From positions 310,001-374,000 of the forward strand of contig NZ_JACIFF010000001.1 of the NCBI RefSeq assembly GCF_014197245.1: a stretch of DNA of 64,000 nucleotides. The letters are read 5' to 3'. This stretch comes from Neolewinella aquimaris (GTDB taxonomy: Bacteria; Bacteroidota; Bacteroidia; Chitinophagales; Saprospiraceae). Numbering within the stretch: the first letter of the stretch is position 1; every line of letters starts with the position of its first letter. The notes under the pieces are model-generated. The model did no database searches, was not told the origin of the DNA, and saw only the letters and a program-made list of their open reading frames with translations. Below are positions 52,711-60,993 of this stretch, piece after piece. A program made the position numbers and the translations under genes.

Positions 52711-52777
52711 TTAGTACGGTAGTCATGTAGGCAATACCGTACTACTGTACTACTGTACTATTAATCTACCGTACTAA
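52711..52777. repeat. Palindrome TTAGTACGGTAG with GTACTACT tandem core
   Basis: TTAGTACGGTAG (52711-52722) and CTACCGTACTAA (52766-52777) form a perfect 12-bp inverted repeat. Between them GTACTACT is repeated about three times from ~52738. It begins 4 nt after the stop of the DAHP synthase gene and its right arm runs into the end of the next (minus-strand) gene. It may act as a two-way terminator. Confidence 0.6.
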
Positions 52778-53056
52778 ATCCCCTTCCATCACCACCGGCT
52801 CCTCCTTCCAGTACTGCTTGATCTTGCCGTGGAATTCGGTGTGCTCGTCGTCGGCTACGTGTTGTTCGAAGTGGGCGTAGGTGTCCCAGCACTCCATGGT
52901 GGCGAACTTGGCGGGGTTTTCGCGGTCGCGGATGAGGTAGAAGAAGCGGCATCCGGGTTTGTCCTTGCTGGCGCGGGCGTGCTCGGCGAAGGTGTCGGCG
53001 AATTCATCGGCTTTGTTGAGTTCGAACTGGGCGATGAGGTAGAGGGGTTTTGACAT
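52766..53056 (-). CDS. Antibiotic biosynthesis monooxygenase (ABM)-fold protein
   Basis: This 96-residue small protein of the ABM/quinol-monooxygenase alpha-beta barrel family starts MSKPLYLIAQFELN, with a central CRFFYLIRDRENPAKFATMECW core and an HFEQHVADDEH helix. Such proteins act as dimers on quinols or as heme-degrading or house-cleaning enzymes. The ATG at 53054-53056 starts the first beta-strand; the longer frame upstream is not family-like. It follows ychF on the same strand. Its last codons lie in the palindrome. Confidence 0.8.
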   Translation of the reverse strand: MSKPLYLIAQFELNKADEFADTFAEHARASKDKPGCRFFYLIRDRENPAKFATMECWDTYAHFEQHVADDEHTEFHGKIKQYWKEEPVVMEGDLVR

Positions 53057-53130
53057 AGTACAACGTTTCCCACCTAACCCGGCCCCCCGGTCCAGGTTCA
53101 ACGCTCTCCTGGTCAACTCATGCCCTCTCC

Positions 53131-54228
53131 TTACACGTTGAAGCGGAAGTGCATCACGTCACCGTCCTGGACGACGTATTCCTTTCCCTCCACGTTTAGC
53201 TTTCCATTGTCGCGGGCGCCCGATTCGGATCCGTAGGTGACGTAGTCCTCGTAGTGGATGACTTCGGCCCGGATGAAGCCCTTCTCGAAGTCGCTGTGGA
53301 TCACGCCGGCCGCGCCGGGAGCTTTGGTGCCGCGGTGGATCGTCCAGGCACGAACTTCTTTCTCGCCGGCGGTGAAGTAGGTGACCAGGTCGAGCAGCTC
53401 GTAGCTGGCACGGATCACCTTGTTGACACCGGGTTCGTTGAGGCCCATCTCTTCGATAAATTCGGCGCGCTCTTCCTTGGTTTCCAGCTCGGCGATGTCG
53501 GCTTCGATACCGGCGGAGATGAGAATTATTTCGGCATCCTCGTCGGCCACGGCGGCGCGGAAGGCTTCGGTGTGGGCGTTGCCGTCGTCGATGCTGTCGA
53601 TGTCGACGTTGCAGACGTAGAGGATCGGCTTGCCGGTCAGCAGCATAAGTTCCTTTACGACTTCCTCACCCTCTTCCGAAGTCTCGAAACTGCGCGCGGG
53701 TTTTTCGCTTTCCAGGTGGGCCAGGAGCGCTTCGCCTACTTCGACGACGCGCTTGGATTCCTTGTCGCCACTCTTGGCCGTACGGCGGAACTTTTCGACC
53801 TTCTTCTCGACCGTGTCGATGTCCTTCAGAATAAGCTCGGTGTCGATGATCATTTTATCGCGCACCGGGTCCACGCTGCCGTCTACGTGCACGACGTTAT
53901 CGTCTTCGAAGCAGCGGACCACGTGCAGGATGGCGTCGGTCTCGCGAATGTTGCCGAGAAACTGATTGCCGAGCCCCTCTCCTTTGCTGGCTCCTTTGAT
54001 CAGGCCGGCGATGTCGACGATATCGACCGTCGTGGGCAGGATGCGCTGGGGGTTGACCAGCTCGGCGAGCTTATCGAGCCGCGGGTCGGGAACGGTGATC
54101 ACCCCGAGGTTGGGATCCTTCGTGGCGAAGGGGTAATTGGCGGCGAGTGCCTTTGCGGAGGTCAGCGCATTAAAAAGCGTTGATTTGCCCACGTTCGGCA
54201 GGCCCACGATACCACACTTAAGTCCCAT
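53131..54228 (-). CDS. ychF: Redox-regulated ATPase YchF (Obg family)
   Basis: This 365-residue Obg-family ATPase has G1 GLPNVGKST at ~8-16 and NYPFATKDPN (switch). The G4 motif is not the GTP-specific NKxD, consistent with ATP preference. A coiled-coil insert and a C-terminal TGS domain (RAWTIHRGTKAPGAAGVIH) complete it. It binds ribosomes and affects stress responses in other bacteria. The promoter box TACCTTTG lies 27 nt upstream of the ATG. Confidence 0.96.
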   Translation of the reverse strand: MGLKCGIVGLPNVGKSTLFNALTSAKALAANYPFATKDPNLGVITVPDPRLDKLAELVNPQRILPTTVDIVDIAGLIKGASKGEGLGNQFLGNIRETDAILHVVRCFEDDNVVHVDGSVDPVRDKMIIDTELILKDIDTVEKKVEKFRRTAKSGDKESKRVVEVGEALLAHLESEKPARSFETSEEGEEVVKELMLLTGKPILYVCNVDIDSIDDGNAHTEAFRAAVADEDAEIILISAGIEADIAELETKEERAEFIEEMGLNEPGVNKVIRASYELLDLVTYFTAGEKEVRAWTIHRGTKAPGAAGVIHSDFEKGFIRAEVIHYEDYVTYGSESGARDNGKLNVEGKEYVVQDGDVMHFRFNV

Positions 54229-54255
54229 ATGCTCTCAGGTTTTGCTAAAGGACCG

Positions 54256-54263
54256 CAAAGGTA
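54256..54263 (-). promoter_or_regulatory. -7 box TACCTTTG of ychF
   Basis: Exact TAnnTTTG match on the minus strand, 27 nt before the ychF ATG and separating it from the rhomboid gene. Confidence 0.55.
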
Positions 54264-54315
54264 CGAAGCCGGCGGCTGGCAGGGTGCCGATTGCGCTTGA
54301 ACGGTATAACAGATT

Positions 54316-54945
54316 TTAGAAATTCGGTCCCTGCGGCTGTAGCAGGCGCGCAACAAATTCCGTCATCAATCCGGGCTCGTACGCCAGCGAGAGGGAAACG
54401 TAGGCGATCAGGCCGAAAATGGCACCCCACAGGTGGGCATTGTGGCCGATGTTGCTGCCCCCCTGCTTGTCGGCGTAGTGAGAATAAGCAATGTAGCCGA
54501 TGCCGATCAGGATGGCCGGTAACGGCGGGAAGATGAACCACGCCCACGGCATCCACATGATGTAGGGCCAGATCATGGCTGCGACACCACCCGAGGCGCC
54601 CAGACTAGCGTACATCCGGTTGTCCTGGTGGCGTAAGTAGTCGGGCACGCTGGCCGCCACGATCGCCGCGCAATAGAATAGGAGGTAGGCCACCTTCCCG
54701 AAGGCCGGACCGAACAGGTACACCTGGAAAATATCCTCGGCGGCCTGTCCAAAAATGTACAAGGCCCACATGTTAAACAGCAGGTGCCGAAAGTCGGCGT
54801 GTACGAAGCCGTGGGTCAGGAACCGGTAGTACTCCCCGCGGTCTTTCACGGCGGTGGGGATGAACATCAGCCGGCTCTTCAGCTCCGGGTTATTGAAGGC
54901 CTGCCAGGAGACGAGCGCGGTAATGAGAATGATGATGACGGTCAT
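54316..54945 (-). CDS. Rhomboid family intramembrane serine protease
   Basis: This 209-residue protease has six membrane segments. The active site is complete: HADFRHLLFN (HxxxxHxxxN, ~49-58) in the second helix, the nucleophile Ser118 in GASGG and the catalytic His in NAHLWGA (~171). It cleaves membrane-anchored proteins within the bilayer. It stands upstream of ychF but is separated by ychF's own promoter, so the two are probably independent. Confidence 0.92.
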   Translation of the reverse strand: MTVIIILITALVSWQAFNNPELKSRLMFIPTAVKDRGEYYRFLTHGFVHADFRHLLFNMWALYIFGQAAEDIFQVYLFGPAFGKVAYLLFYCAAIVAASVPDYLRHQDNRMYASLGASGGVAAMIWPYIMWMPWAWFIFPPLPAILIGIGYIAYSHYADKQGGSNIGHNAHLWGAIFGLIAYVSLSLAYEPGLMTEFVARLLQPQGPNF

Positions 54946-54969
54946 AGGTAGAGGTTGGCGCGGACGAAG

Positions 54970-54977
54970 TATCTTGG
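54970..54977 (+). promoter_or_regulatory. -7 box TATCTTGG of the Dabb lipoprotein gene
   Basis: TATCTTGG (TAnnTTTG-like) ends 21 nt before the ATG at 54999. Confidence 0.4.
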
Positions 54978-54998
54978 CCGCGTACTTAAGCTAACTCA

Positions 54999-55418
54999 AT
55001 GATCTACACTCCGCAATTGTTGCCCTTCCTGTTGATTCTCGGTCTTGCCACCAGCGGCTGTGTAGCCCACAATCCGCAAAATAACACTATGACCCAGACC
55101 TCCGCCCCCGGTATGGCCCACACCGTCTACTTCTGGCTTCACGACGGACTTACGGACGCCGAGTTGAAGAGCTTCGAACAAGGAATGAAGAGCCTTCAGG
55201 AGGCGCCATCGGTACTCCGCGCCTTCGTCGGTAAACCGGCCACAACGCCATCGCGAGACGTGGTTGACAACAGTTTTGATTACTCCCTCGTCCTCTGGTT
55301 CGACGACGTTGCCGCACACGATGCCTACCAAATTTCGCCGACTCACCTCAAATTCGTTGAGGACCACGAAGCAAAATTTGACGTGGTCAAAGTCTTCGAC
55401 AATTTCCTAATCAAGTAG
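54999..55418 (+). CDS. Dabb (stress-responsive alpha/beta barrel) lipoprotein
   Basis: This 139-residue protein has a lipoprotein signal (LLILGLATSGC, Cys21) followed by a single Dabb domain: MAHTVYFWLHDGLTDAE at the start, a helix of the EQGMKSL type, and YSLVLWFDDVAAHDAYQ before the final strand. Dabb domains are small dimeric barrels with poorly known functions; the lipid anchor places it in the envelope. The last 12 bp overlap the plsC-like gene end. Confidence 0.85.
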   Translation: MIYTPQLLPFLLILGLATSGCVAHNPQNNTMTQTSAPGMAHTVYFWLHDGLTDAELKSFEQGMKSLQEAPSVLRAFVGKPATTPSRDVVDNSFDYSLVLWFDDVAAHDAYQISPTHLKFVEDHEAKFDVVKVFDNFLIK

Positions 55419-56621
55419 GATTCTCCGCATCTCCAGCAGTATTTCTTTTTCCGGCAGACTCAGTTTGGCGGCCAGGGCAGCCTCCCGCCACAGCAGCAAT
55501 GCATCGATCTGCCGCAGCGACCACCGCGTTAGGATCGTCGACACCACCAGGTAGGCGGACAACCAGAAGGGAAGCAGGAAAAGCAGGGGCAGATAAAGCA
55601 GGGTCCCCACAGCGACAGTAGCGAAGCGAACCGGGCTATAAAATTCGATCGTTTTCGGCCCCTTCAGCGCAATTACCTCAGCCAACATCCATAGGGGCAA
55701 TTGGGGCACGAGCAGCAAAACCGCGAGTAACCCCATCCGGGGAAATTTTTTCCCCTTCCCACCGGCCATCAGTCCGGCATCCGTAATACCATTCTGTTGC
55801 AGGCGGGCGGCGTAGCGCAAGGAGCGGTGATCATCGGGAGAATAGCCTGCAAGCCCGGTAAGCTCCCGCTCGAGTCGGTCTCTGGAATCAGCGCTACCTG
55901 CCGTCGAATTTACGGCGAGTTCCCGGAGCACGGTGACCCGCGATTCGTACAGGTCGTCGGAATCCCGCTCCGGAAACCTGATTACCTGCGCCGATAGTGC
56001 GGCTTCCAGATCACCAGTCAGTTCGCGAATCCCCGCCGCCTCGTTGTGCCGGAAGCCGGCCAGGTAAGCACTTGCCCGCAGGGGAGCGCCGCAACGGATC
56101 ATTACCGACGAGCGGACCTTAGCGGCTGCGGTAAAATTCACCCCTACCGGTACGATGTAAACCTCCGGAATGGCGGAATCACTATCCAGTGCCCCCAGCG
56201 CGATGCGGGCGGTTCCCTTCCGCAACGTCCGCAGGCGTTTTTCGTGAATGCACCTGCCTTCCGCCAGGATCATCAGCGCTTTTCGCCCCGCCAGCGCGGT
56301 GTAGCACTCCCGAAAGGTGGCGTAGTTCTCCGTGAGCTTGCCGTAACCGCCGTCCTGTATCCGGTATACGGGGAGCATATTGAGGCCCCGCAGGGTGACC
56401 GAAGCCAATTGATTGACAAACAGATCGCCGCGAGCCAGAAAATGCAGCACCCTGGGTTGAAAGCAGGCCATGATACAGGGCTCCAGAAAGGCCGTCGGGT
56501 GGTTAGCGGCCAGGATCACCGGAGCATCCTTGGGGATGTGCTCGAGCCCCGTAATCTCGATTTCTTTAAAGTAATAGGAGAGTACGTGACGCGCAACCGG
56601 CCGAACCAGGTAATAAAGCAT
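55407..56621 (-). CDS. PlsC-type acyltransferase with C-terminal membrane region
   Basis: This 404-residue glycerolipid acyltransferase has an N-terminal catalytic domain with NHPTAFLEP in place of the usual NHxxxxD motif, and the LAEGRCIHEKRL segment (EGxR-like). A C-terminal region with two or three hydrophobic segments (AVLLLVPQLPLWMLAEVIAL and GTLLYLPLLFLLPFWLSAYL) is typical of the larger Bacteroidota members. The last acidic residue of the motif is Glu, not Asp. It acylates a glycerol or glycerophosphate acceptor at the membrane. The start shares one base with the pyrB stop, so it is the third gene of pyrR-pyrB-plsC. Confidence 0.85.
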   Translation of the reverse strand: MLYYLVRPVARHVLSYYFKEIEITGLEHIPKDAPVILAANHPTAFLEPCIMACFQPRVLHFLARGDLFVNQLASVTLRGLNMLPVYRIQDGGYGKLTENYATFRECYTALAGRKALMILAEGRCIHEKRLRTLRKGTARIALGALDSDSAIPEVYIVPVGVNFTAAAKVRSSVMIRCGAPLRASAYLAGFRHNEAAGIRELTGDLEAALSAQVIRFPERDSDDLYESRVTVLRELAVNSTAGSADSRDRLERELTGLAGYSPDDHRSLRYAARLQQNGITDAGLMAGGKGKKFPRMGLLAVLLLVPQLPLWMLAEVIALKGPKTIEFYSPVRFATVAVGTLLYLPLLFLLPFWLSAYLVVSTILTRWSLRQIDALLLWREAALAAKLSLPEKEILLEMRRILLD

Positions 56622-57565
56622 CAGGCGTCATTGCGTCTCGCGGCGAGGAGGTACAGCACGGACATCCGCACTGCCACCCCGTTTTCAACTTGCTGCAGAA
56701 TGATACTGTGGGAGCTGTCGGCCACCTCCGTATCGATCTCGACCCCGCGATTGATCGGGCCCGGATGCATAATTACGATCTCCTTGTCGAGGCGGTCCAT
56801 GCGTGCCCGCGTAATGCCGAAGTGCCGATTGTATTCCCGCAGACTCGGGATGTACTTCGTATCCTGACGCTCCAGTTGAATGCGCAGGACGTTGGCAACA
56901 TCGCACCATTGCAGGCTATCCTGAACGTCGTAACTTACTTCTACGCCCAGGCTACCGATGAACTTGGGAATCAGGGTGGGAGGGCCACACACCCGCACCT
57001 TTGCTCCAAGGCGCTGGAGACAGAAAATATTGGACAGCGCCACCCGGGAATGGGTCACGTCGCCGAAGATGCATACCCGCTTGCCGCGCAGGTCACCCCC
57101 GAGGGCGTCGCGCATGGAGTAGGCGTCTAGCAGGGCTTGGGTCGGATGTTCGTGGGTACCGTCGCCGGCGTTTACGATGCTGGCGTCGATCTTTCCGGCC
57201 AGGAAGTGGTGGGCACCCGGGGCGGGATGGCGCATCACCACCATGTCGACCTTCATGGCCAGGATGTTGTTGACCGTATCCAGCAGGGTTTCTCCCTTCT
57301 TAACGGAGGAGCTGGAGGCGCTGAAGTTTACGGTATCCGCGCTAAGGCGCTTTTCGGCCAGTTCAAAACTGATCCGCGTCCGGGTAGAATTTTCGAAGAA
57401 GAGGTTGGCGATGGTGATGTCGCGCAGGCTCGGGACCTTTTTAATGGGGCGATTGATCACGTCCTTGAACTCGCGGGCGGTATCCAGAATGAGTTCGACG
57501 TCGGCAGCCGTGAGGTACTTGATGCCGAGAACGTGTTTCGTGGATAGTTGCTGAACGGAGGCCAT
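56621..57565 (-). CDS. pyrB: Aspartate carbamoyltransferase, catalytic subunit
   Basis: This 314-residue enzyme joins carbamoyl phosphate and aspartate in pyrimidine synthesis. The carbamoyl-phosphate site FENSTRTRISFE, HPTQALLDAYS and the aspartate loop are all conserved. No pyrI regulatory subunit is near, as in PyrR-regulated systems. The ATG at 57563-57565 begins the normal N-terminus. It lies 8 bp after pyrR and shares one base with the plsC gene. Confidence 0.96.
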   Translation of the reverse strand: MASVQQLSTKHVLGIKYLTAADVELILDTAREFKDVINRPIKKVPSLRDITIANLFFENSTRTRISFELAEKRLSADTVNFSASSSSVKKGETLLDTVNNILAMKVDMVVMRHPAPGAHHFLAGKIDASIVNAGDGTHEHPTQALLDAYSMRDALGGDLRGKRVCIFGDVTHSRVALSNIFCLQRLGAKVRVCGPPTLIPKFIGSLGVEVSYDVQDSLQWCDVANVLRIQLERQDTKYIPSLREYNRHFGITRARMDRLDKEIVIMHPGPINRGVEIDTEVADSSHSIILQQVENGVAVRMSVLYLLAARRNDA

Positions 57566-57573
57566 CGCGAGGG

Positions 57574-58113
57574 TTAGGAGCCGGTGAGGATGATCTGATC
57601 GGTGCCGTGAGTCTCGGCCCACTGCACGTCGACGTATTCGTCGGTAAGGGTATCGACCACCAGGCCGCGGTAGTTGGCCTGGACGGGTAGGGTACGTCGG
57701 AAGCGGCGGTCGACCATGACAAGCAGCTCTACGGCAGACGCGCGGCCGAAGTGGTTGAGGGCGGTCATGGCACTCAGTACGGTCCGGCCGCTGAAGAGCA
57801 CGTCGTCGACCAGCACCACCCGTTTGTCTTCCACCAGAAAATCGATCTCGGTGGGGTGAGCGGTCAGGGGGCCGGCCTTGGTCCGAAAATCATCACGGTA
57901 GAAGGTGATATCCAGTTTTCCGTAGGGAAGCTTGGTCACTCCGAGTTCGATGAGCCGACGGTGCAGCCGTTCGGCGAGTTGTACCCCGCCGGTCTGGATG
58001 CCGATGAGGCAGCTGTCGGCAAAATCGCCGTGCTCCTCGATCAGGTGGCGGCACAGCCGTTCGATGGTCAGGGCAAAGCGGGCGCTGTTGTGTATGGTGC
58101 GGGTATCGGGCAC
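57574..58113 (-). CDS. pyrR: Bifunctional pyr operon regulator/uracil phosphoribosyltransferase PyrR
   Basis: This 179-residue PRT-fold protein has the PRPP-binding loop VVLVDDVLFSGRTVLSA and an N-terminal region (IHNSARFALTIERLCRHLIEEHG) like B. subtilis PyrR. In Gram-positive bacteria it binds pyr mRNA attenuators; in other phyla the RNA role is not assured. The start is GTG at 58111-58113, giving the standard length; it lies 4 nt after the box TACCTTCG, so the mRNA would be leaderless, leaving no 5' leader for a PyrR-binding attenuator ahead of pyrR itself. Confidence 0.9.
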   Translation of the reverse strand: MPDTRTIHNSARFALTIERLCRHLIEEHGDFADSCLIGIQTGGVQLAERLHRRLIELGVTKLPYGKLDITFYRDDFRTKAGPLTAHPTEIDFLVEDKRVVLVDDVLFSGRTVLSAMTALNHFGRASAVELLVMVDRRFRRTLPVQANYRGLVVDTLTDEYVDVQWAETHGTDQIILTGS

Positions 58114-58117
58114 GGGG

Positions 58118-58125
58118 CGAAGGTA
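58118..58125 (-). promoter_or_regulatory. -7 box TACCTTCG, 4 nt before pyrR GTG
   Basis: On the minus strand TACCTTCG (one change from TAnnTTTG) is followed by CCCC and then the GTG start of pyrR. The same 4-nt geometry occurs at the trp leader and the SDR gene at 11082. Confidence 0.5.
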
Positions 58126-58249
58126 GCGGTTTAGCCCGGTGAATGTATATTTTAGCGGCCGCGATTTAGACGCGGGTACCGAAAGGGGCGAACCAGCTAT
58201 GGGCCCGCCGGTTATCCTATATCCGAAAGCTAAATTTCTCTCCCCCATT

Positions 58250-59875
58250 ATGCAGTATCGTCCCGGCAAGGAAAGTGACTTCGATCACCTGGAGACCTTC
58301 GTCTGGCAGGCGATCTTCCCCGGCTTCGACGTGCCGGGACTTTCCGACGACCAACGGGCCGAAAACGACGAGCTGGTCGCCCAGGCCAAGACCCGCGCGA
58401 TCGCCGCCCTGAACAGCCCCGACCACCTGGTCCTCACCGCCTGGGACAACCGCCGCCGCAACCTTGTGGGCTACCTCATCCTGGCGCTAAACTCTGGCGA
58501 CCACGCGGAAGTCGTACACCTCATTGTAAAGCGGGGTGCCTGGGGTTCGGGGGTGGGGAAGGAGCTCCTGGAGCAGGGGGTGCAGCGCTTACGTCCGGGC
58601 TCTGGATTGCGCCTCGCGGTTCGCCCCTACAACCAGCGCGCAATCGCCTTTTTCACCAAGCACGGCTTCATCGACACGGGGGAAGCGGCGGGCGACGCGG
58701 GCATCGACCGAATCCACATGGTCAAAGCGGCGGAAGTAGTTAGCAAGCCGGAGCCGGCAAAAGTGGTAGTGGAAGAGGAAGACGATTTTCCGACCGCCGC
58801 CGACGAGCCGTATTACGAGGAACTGCCCGATTATCGTCTGGCTGCGGATGACTGGTCGGAACCCGTCTTCGACCCCGAGCAGTCAACCCTCGACGAGGAA
58901 CAATTCAACCAGCTCGAAGACTTCATCACCCGGGCGAAGGCCCGCAAGGCCGGGCAGGCCGCCCCCATCACCCGCCACCCAGAGATCGAACTGGAGATCG
59001 ATTATGGCGAAAGCACCGACGCGAAACCCACAAGCACGCCGGAACCTACCGGGTTCACCTTTGCTTTTGACTATACCGACCCTGGACCCGCGTCCCCGCC
59101 CAAGGATCGCGGCGGAGCGCAGGAGCAAGCGGAGGAAACCCTGGAGCTGGACGAAATACCGGAGGAGATAACGGTTGCCAAATTGCGTGGCGAACTGGAA
59201 GACGGGCTGGGCGACAAGCTGACGGCCTACTTCGGAGCCGATGCGCTACCGGATTACCTGGAAATCTACCGGAACGACGACAATTTTCACCGGATTCGGG
59301 ACGTAAGCTTAGCTTCCCTGAGTACCTATCTCAATGGCCACGACCGCGATGCCCAAGCTGCTCGCCGCCGCCGTGATGTACTGGCTGATCTAACTGAATA
59401 CTTCATGGTGGAAAGCGGAGCCGAGCTACACGAAGGCTTGTTTCCCCAGAAGCTGCTGCGATTCCAGGGGCTGGATTGGAAAAAGGTGGATCTCTTTCGC
59501 CTGGTTATGGCTTACCTCGACTTCGACCGGGAAACGGAGTCGGTGTATACAGATTTCGTGACCATGCCGCCGCGGGTGCTCAAGAACGCAACCTCGGCAT
59601 ACTTGCGCGCAGACCGCGACGAACGCGTACTCTTCATCTGCGACCAGAGCATCTTCGGTAACGGCAAACAGGGGTTTGCGATGACCGACAGTGGCGTGTA
59701 CTGGAAGAACGTGCTGCAGCCCCCCGGAGCCGCTACGTATACGACGGTCCGACGACTCGGCATCCACGGCGACCACCTTATGATCGACGGGCAGTATTTC
59801 GATGCGGGGCGGCGGCTCAACCTCCGCGTGGCGCTGTTGTTGGATAAGCTGCGCAGGATGGACTTGTCCGATTAA
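58250..59875 (+). CDS. GNAT acetyltransferase fused to a PH-like C-terminal domain
   Basis: This 541-residue soluble protein has three parts. Residues 1-~155 form a GNAT N-acetyltransferase (VHLIVKRGAWGSGVGKELLE matches the acetyl-CoA-binding Q/RxxGxG/A loop, and RAIAFFTKHGF the last helix). A long acidic, Pro-rich linker follows (~156-330). The C-terminal ~200 residues end in a PH-like domain recognised from FICDQSIFGNGKQGFAMTDSGVYWKN and a final amphipathic helix. The ATG at 58250 begins the GNAT fold. I do not know this fusion; its substrate and partner are unknown. It diverges from pyrR. Confidence 0.72.
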   Translation: MQYRPGKESDFDHLETFVWQAIFPGFDVPGLSDDQRAENDELVAQAKTRAIAALNSPDHLVLTAWDNRRRNLVGYLILALNSGDHAEVVHLIVKRGAWGSGVGKELLEQGVQRLRPGSGLRLAVRPYNQRAIAFFTKHGFIDTGEAAGDAGIDRIHMVKAAEVVSKPEPAKVVVEEEDDFPTAADEPYYEELPDYRLAADDWSEPVFDPEQSTLDEEQFNQLEDFITRAKARKAGQAAPITRHPEIELEIDYGESTDAKPTSTPEPTGFTFAFDYTDPGPASPPKDRGGAQEQAEETLELDEIPEEITVAKLRGELEDGLGDKLTAYFGADALPDYLEIYRNDDNFHRIRDVSLASLSTYLNGHDRDAQAARRRRDVLADLTEYFMVESGAELHEGLFPQKLLRFQGLDWKKVDLFRLVMAYLDFDRETESVYTDFVTMPPRVLKNATSAYLRADRDERVLFICDQSIFGNGKQGFAMTDSGVYWKNVLQPPGAATYTTVRRLGIHGDHLMIDGQYFDAGRRLNLRVALLLDKLRRMDLSD

Positions 59876-59876
59876 C

Positions 59877-59884
59877 TACCTTTG
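59877..59884 (+). promoter_or_regulatory. -7 box TACCTTTG of queD-folE
   Basis: Exact TAnnTTTG match, starting one base after the stop codon of the GNAT fusion gene and ending 19 nt before the queD ATG, so it probably drives queD-folE independently. Confidence 0.6.
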
Positions 59885-59903
59885 CGCGCCCAAACGAGCC
59901 GTC

Positions 59904-60332
59904 ATGCATTACCTGACCCGTCGCGAAACCTTCAATGCCGCCCATAAACTGGCGGTAAAGGACTGGCCCGACGACAAGAACAAAGAGATCTTCGGCAAGT
60001 GTGCCAACCACAACTGGCACGGCCACAACTACGACCTGCGTGTCACCGTCAGCGGCACCCCCGATCCCATGACGGGCTTCGTGCTCGACGCCAAGAAACT
60101 CTCGGATCTCGTCAGGCGGGAAGTGGTGGACAAACTGGACCACTCCAACCTAAACCTTGACATCGACTGGTTCGCCGACGGAAAGCAGCCGACCACCGAG
60201 AACCTCACCACCCAGATCTTTCAGCGTCTGGAAGCCGGGGTCGCCGAACTGGGCGCCAGCCTGTACCGAGTCCGCCTTTACGAAACCGAAAACATTTACG
60301 CCGACTACTACGGTCCGGCCGGAAGAAAATAG
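59904..60332 (+). CDS. queD: 6-carboxytetrahydropterin synthase (QueD/PTPS family)
   Basis: This 142-residue enzyme of the PTPS family makes 6-carboxytetrahydropterin from dihydroneopterin triphosphate on the way to queuosine. Zinc ligands are the His in FNAAHKL and the two His of HGHNY; the catalytic Cys lies in CANHNWHGHNY. The Asp/His relay segment LDHSNLNLD is present. The ATG at 59904 starts the barrel. The substrate-producing gene folE follows 3 bp later, which supports pterin function. A tetrahydrobiopterin role is less likely. Confidence 0.92.
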   Translation: MHYLTRRETFNAAHKLAVKDWPDDKNKEIFGKCANHNWHGHNYDLRVTVSGTPDPMTGFVLDAKKLSDLVRREVVDKLDHSNLNLDIDWFADGKQPTTENLTTQIFQRLEAGVAELGASLYRVRLYETENIYADYYGPAGRK

Positions 60333-60335
60333 CCC

Positions 60336-60932
60336 ATGCAGCCCAACGAACTACTGACCCACGAGGAAGAAACCACCGACGTCCTGAGCGGCCACTTTTC
60401 CGAAATCATCAGCGGACTCGGTGAAGATCCCAACCGCGATGGCCTGCTGAAGACACCCGTCCGCGCCGCTAAAGCCATGCAGTTCTTCACCCAGGGCTAC
60501 GACATGGACGCGGAAAATATCCTCCGTTCCGCCATGTTCGCCGAGGACTATTCCGAGATGGTCATCGTCAAGGACATTGAGCTCTACTCCCTCTGCGAGC
60601 ACCACCTGCTGCCCTTCTTCGGCAAAGCCCACGTGGCTTACATCCCCGACGGATACATCGTGGGCCTCAGCAAGATCCCCCGCGTCATCGAAGTCTTCTC
60701 CCGCCGCCTCCAGGTCCAGGAACGACTGACCGACCAGATCCTACAGTCCATCCAAAAAACCCTCAATCCGCTCGGCGTGGCCGTCGTCATCGAATGCCAA
60801 CACATGTGCATGATGATGCGCGGCGTACAAAAGCAGAGCAGCGTCACCACCACTTCCGCCTTCACGGGCGCCTTTAAGTCGGAGCGTACGCGGAATGAGT
60901 TTTTGAAGCTGATTACGAGTAGTCTTCATTGA
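60336..60932 (+). CDS. folE: GTP cyclohydrolase I
   Basis: This 198-residue enzyme opens GTP to dihydroneopterin triphosphate, the precursor for folate and for QueD. Zinc ligands are in [12 protein letters not shown] and [31 protein letters not shown] is the family signature. A full-length enzyme, coupled to queD. Its stop codon overlaps the start of the second GTTGTTG palindrome. Confidence 0.96.
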   Translation: MQPNELLTHEEETTDVLSGHFSEIISGLGEDPNRDGLLKTPVRAAKAMQFFTQGYDMDAENILRSAMFAEDYSEMVIVKDIELYSLCEHHLLPFFGKAHVAYIPDGYIVGLSKIPRVIEVFSRRLQVQERLTDQILQSIQKTLNPLGVAVVIECQHMCMMMRGVQKQSSVTTTSAFTGAFKSERTRNEFLKLITSSLH

Positions 60933-60989
60933 GTTGTTGGGTTGTTGAGTTGCTGCATTGCCGTCAAAACTCAACAACTCAACAACCCA
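60931..60989. repeat. GTTGTTG palindromic intergenic element, copy 2
   Basis: GGGTTGTTGAGTTG (60939-60952) and CAACTCAACAACCC (60974-60987) form a perfect 14-bp inverted repeat. The left end GAGTTGTTGGGTTGTTGA is identical to the copy at 41869. It begins on the folE stop codon, fills the gap to the end of lysC, and probably ends transcription from both sides. Confidence 0.68.
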
Positions 60990-60993
60990 CCAA

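Noticed and set aside
57574-58113. PyrR-binding attenuator ahead of pyrR
   Set aside because: The predicted transcript begins at or near the GTG start, so there is no leader in which such an attenuator could form.
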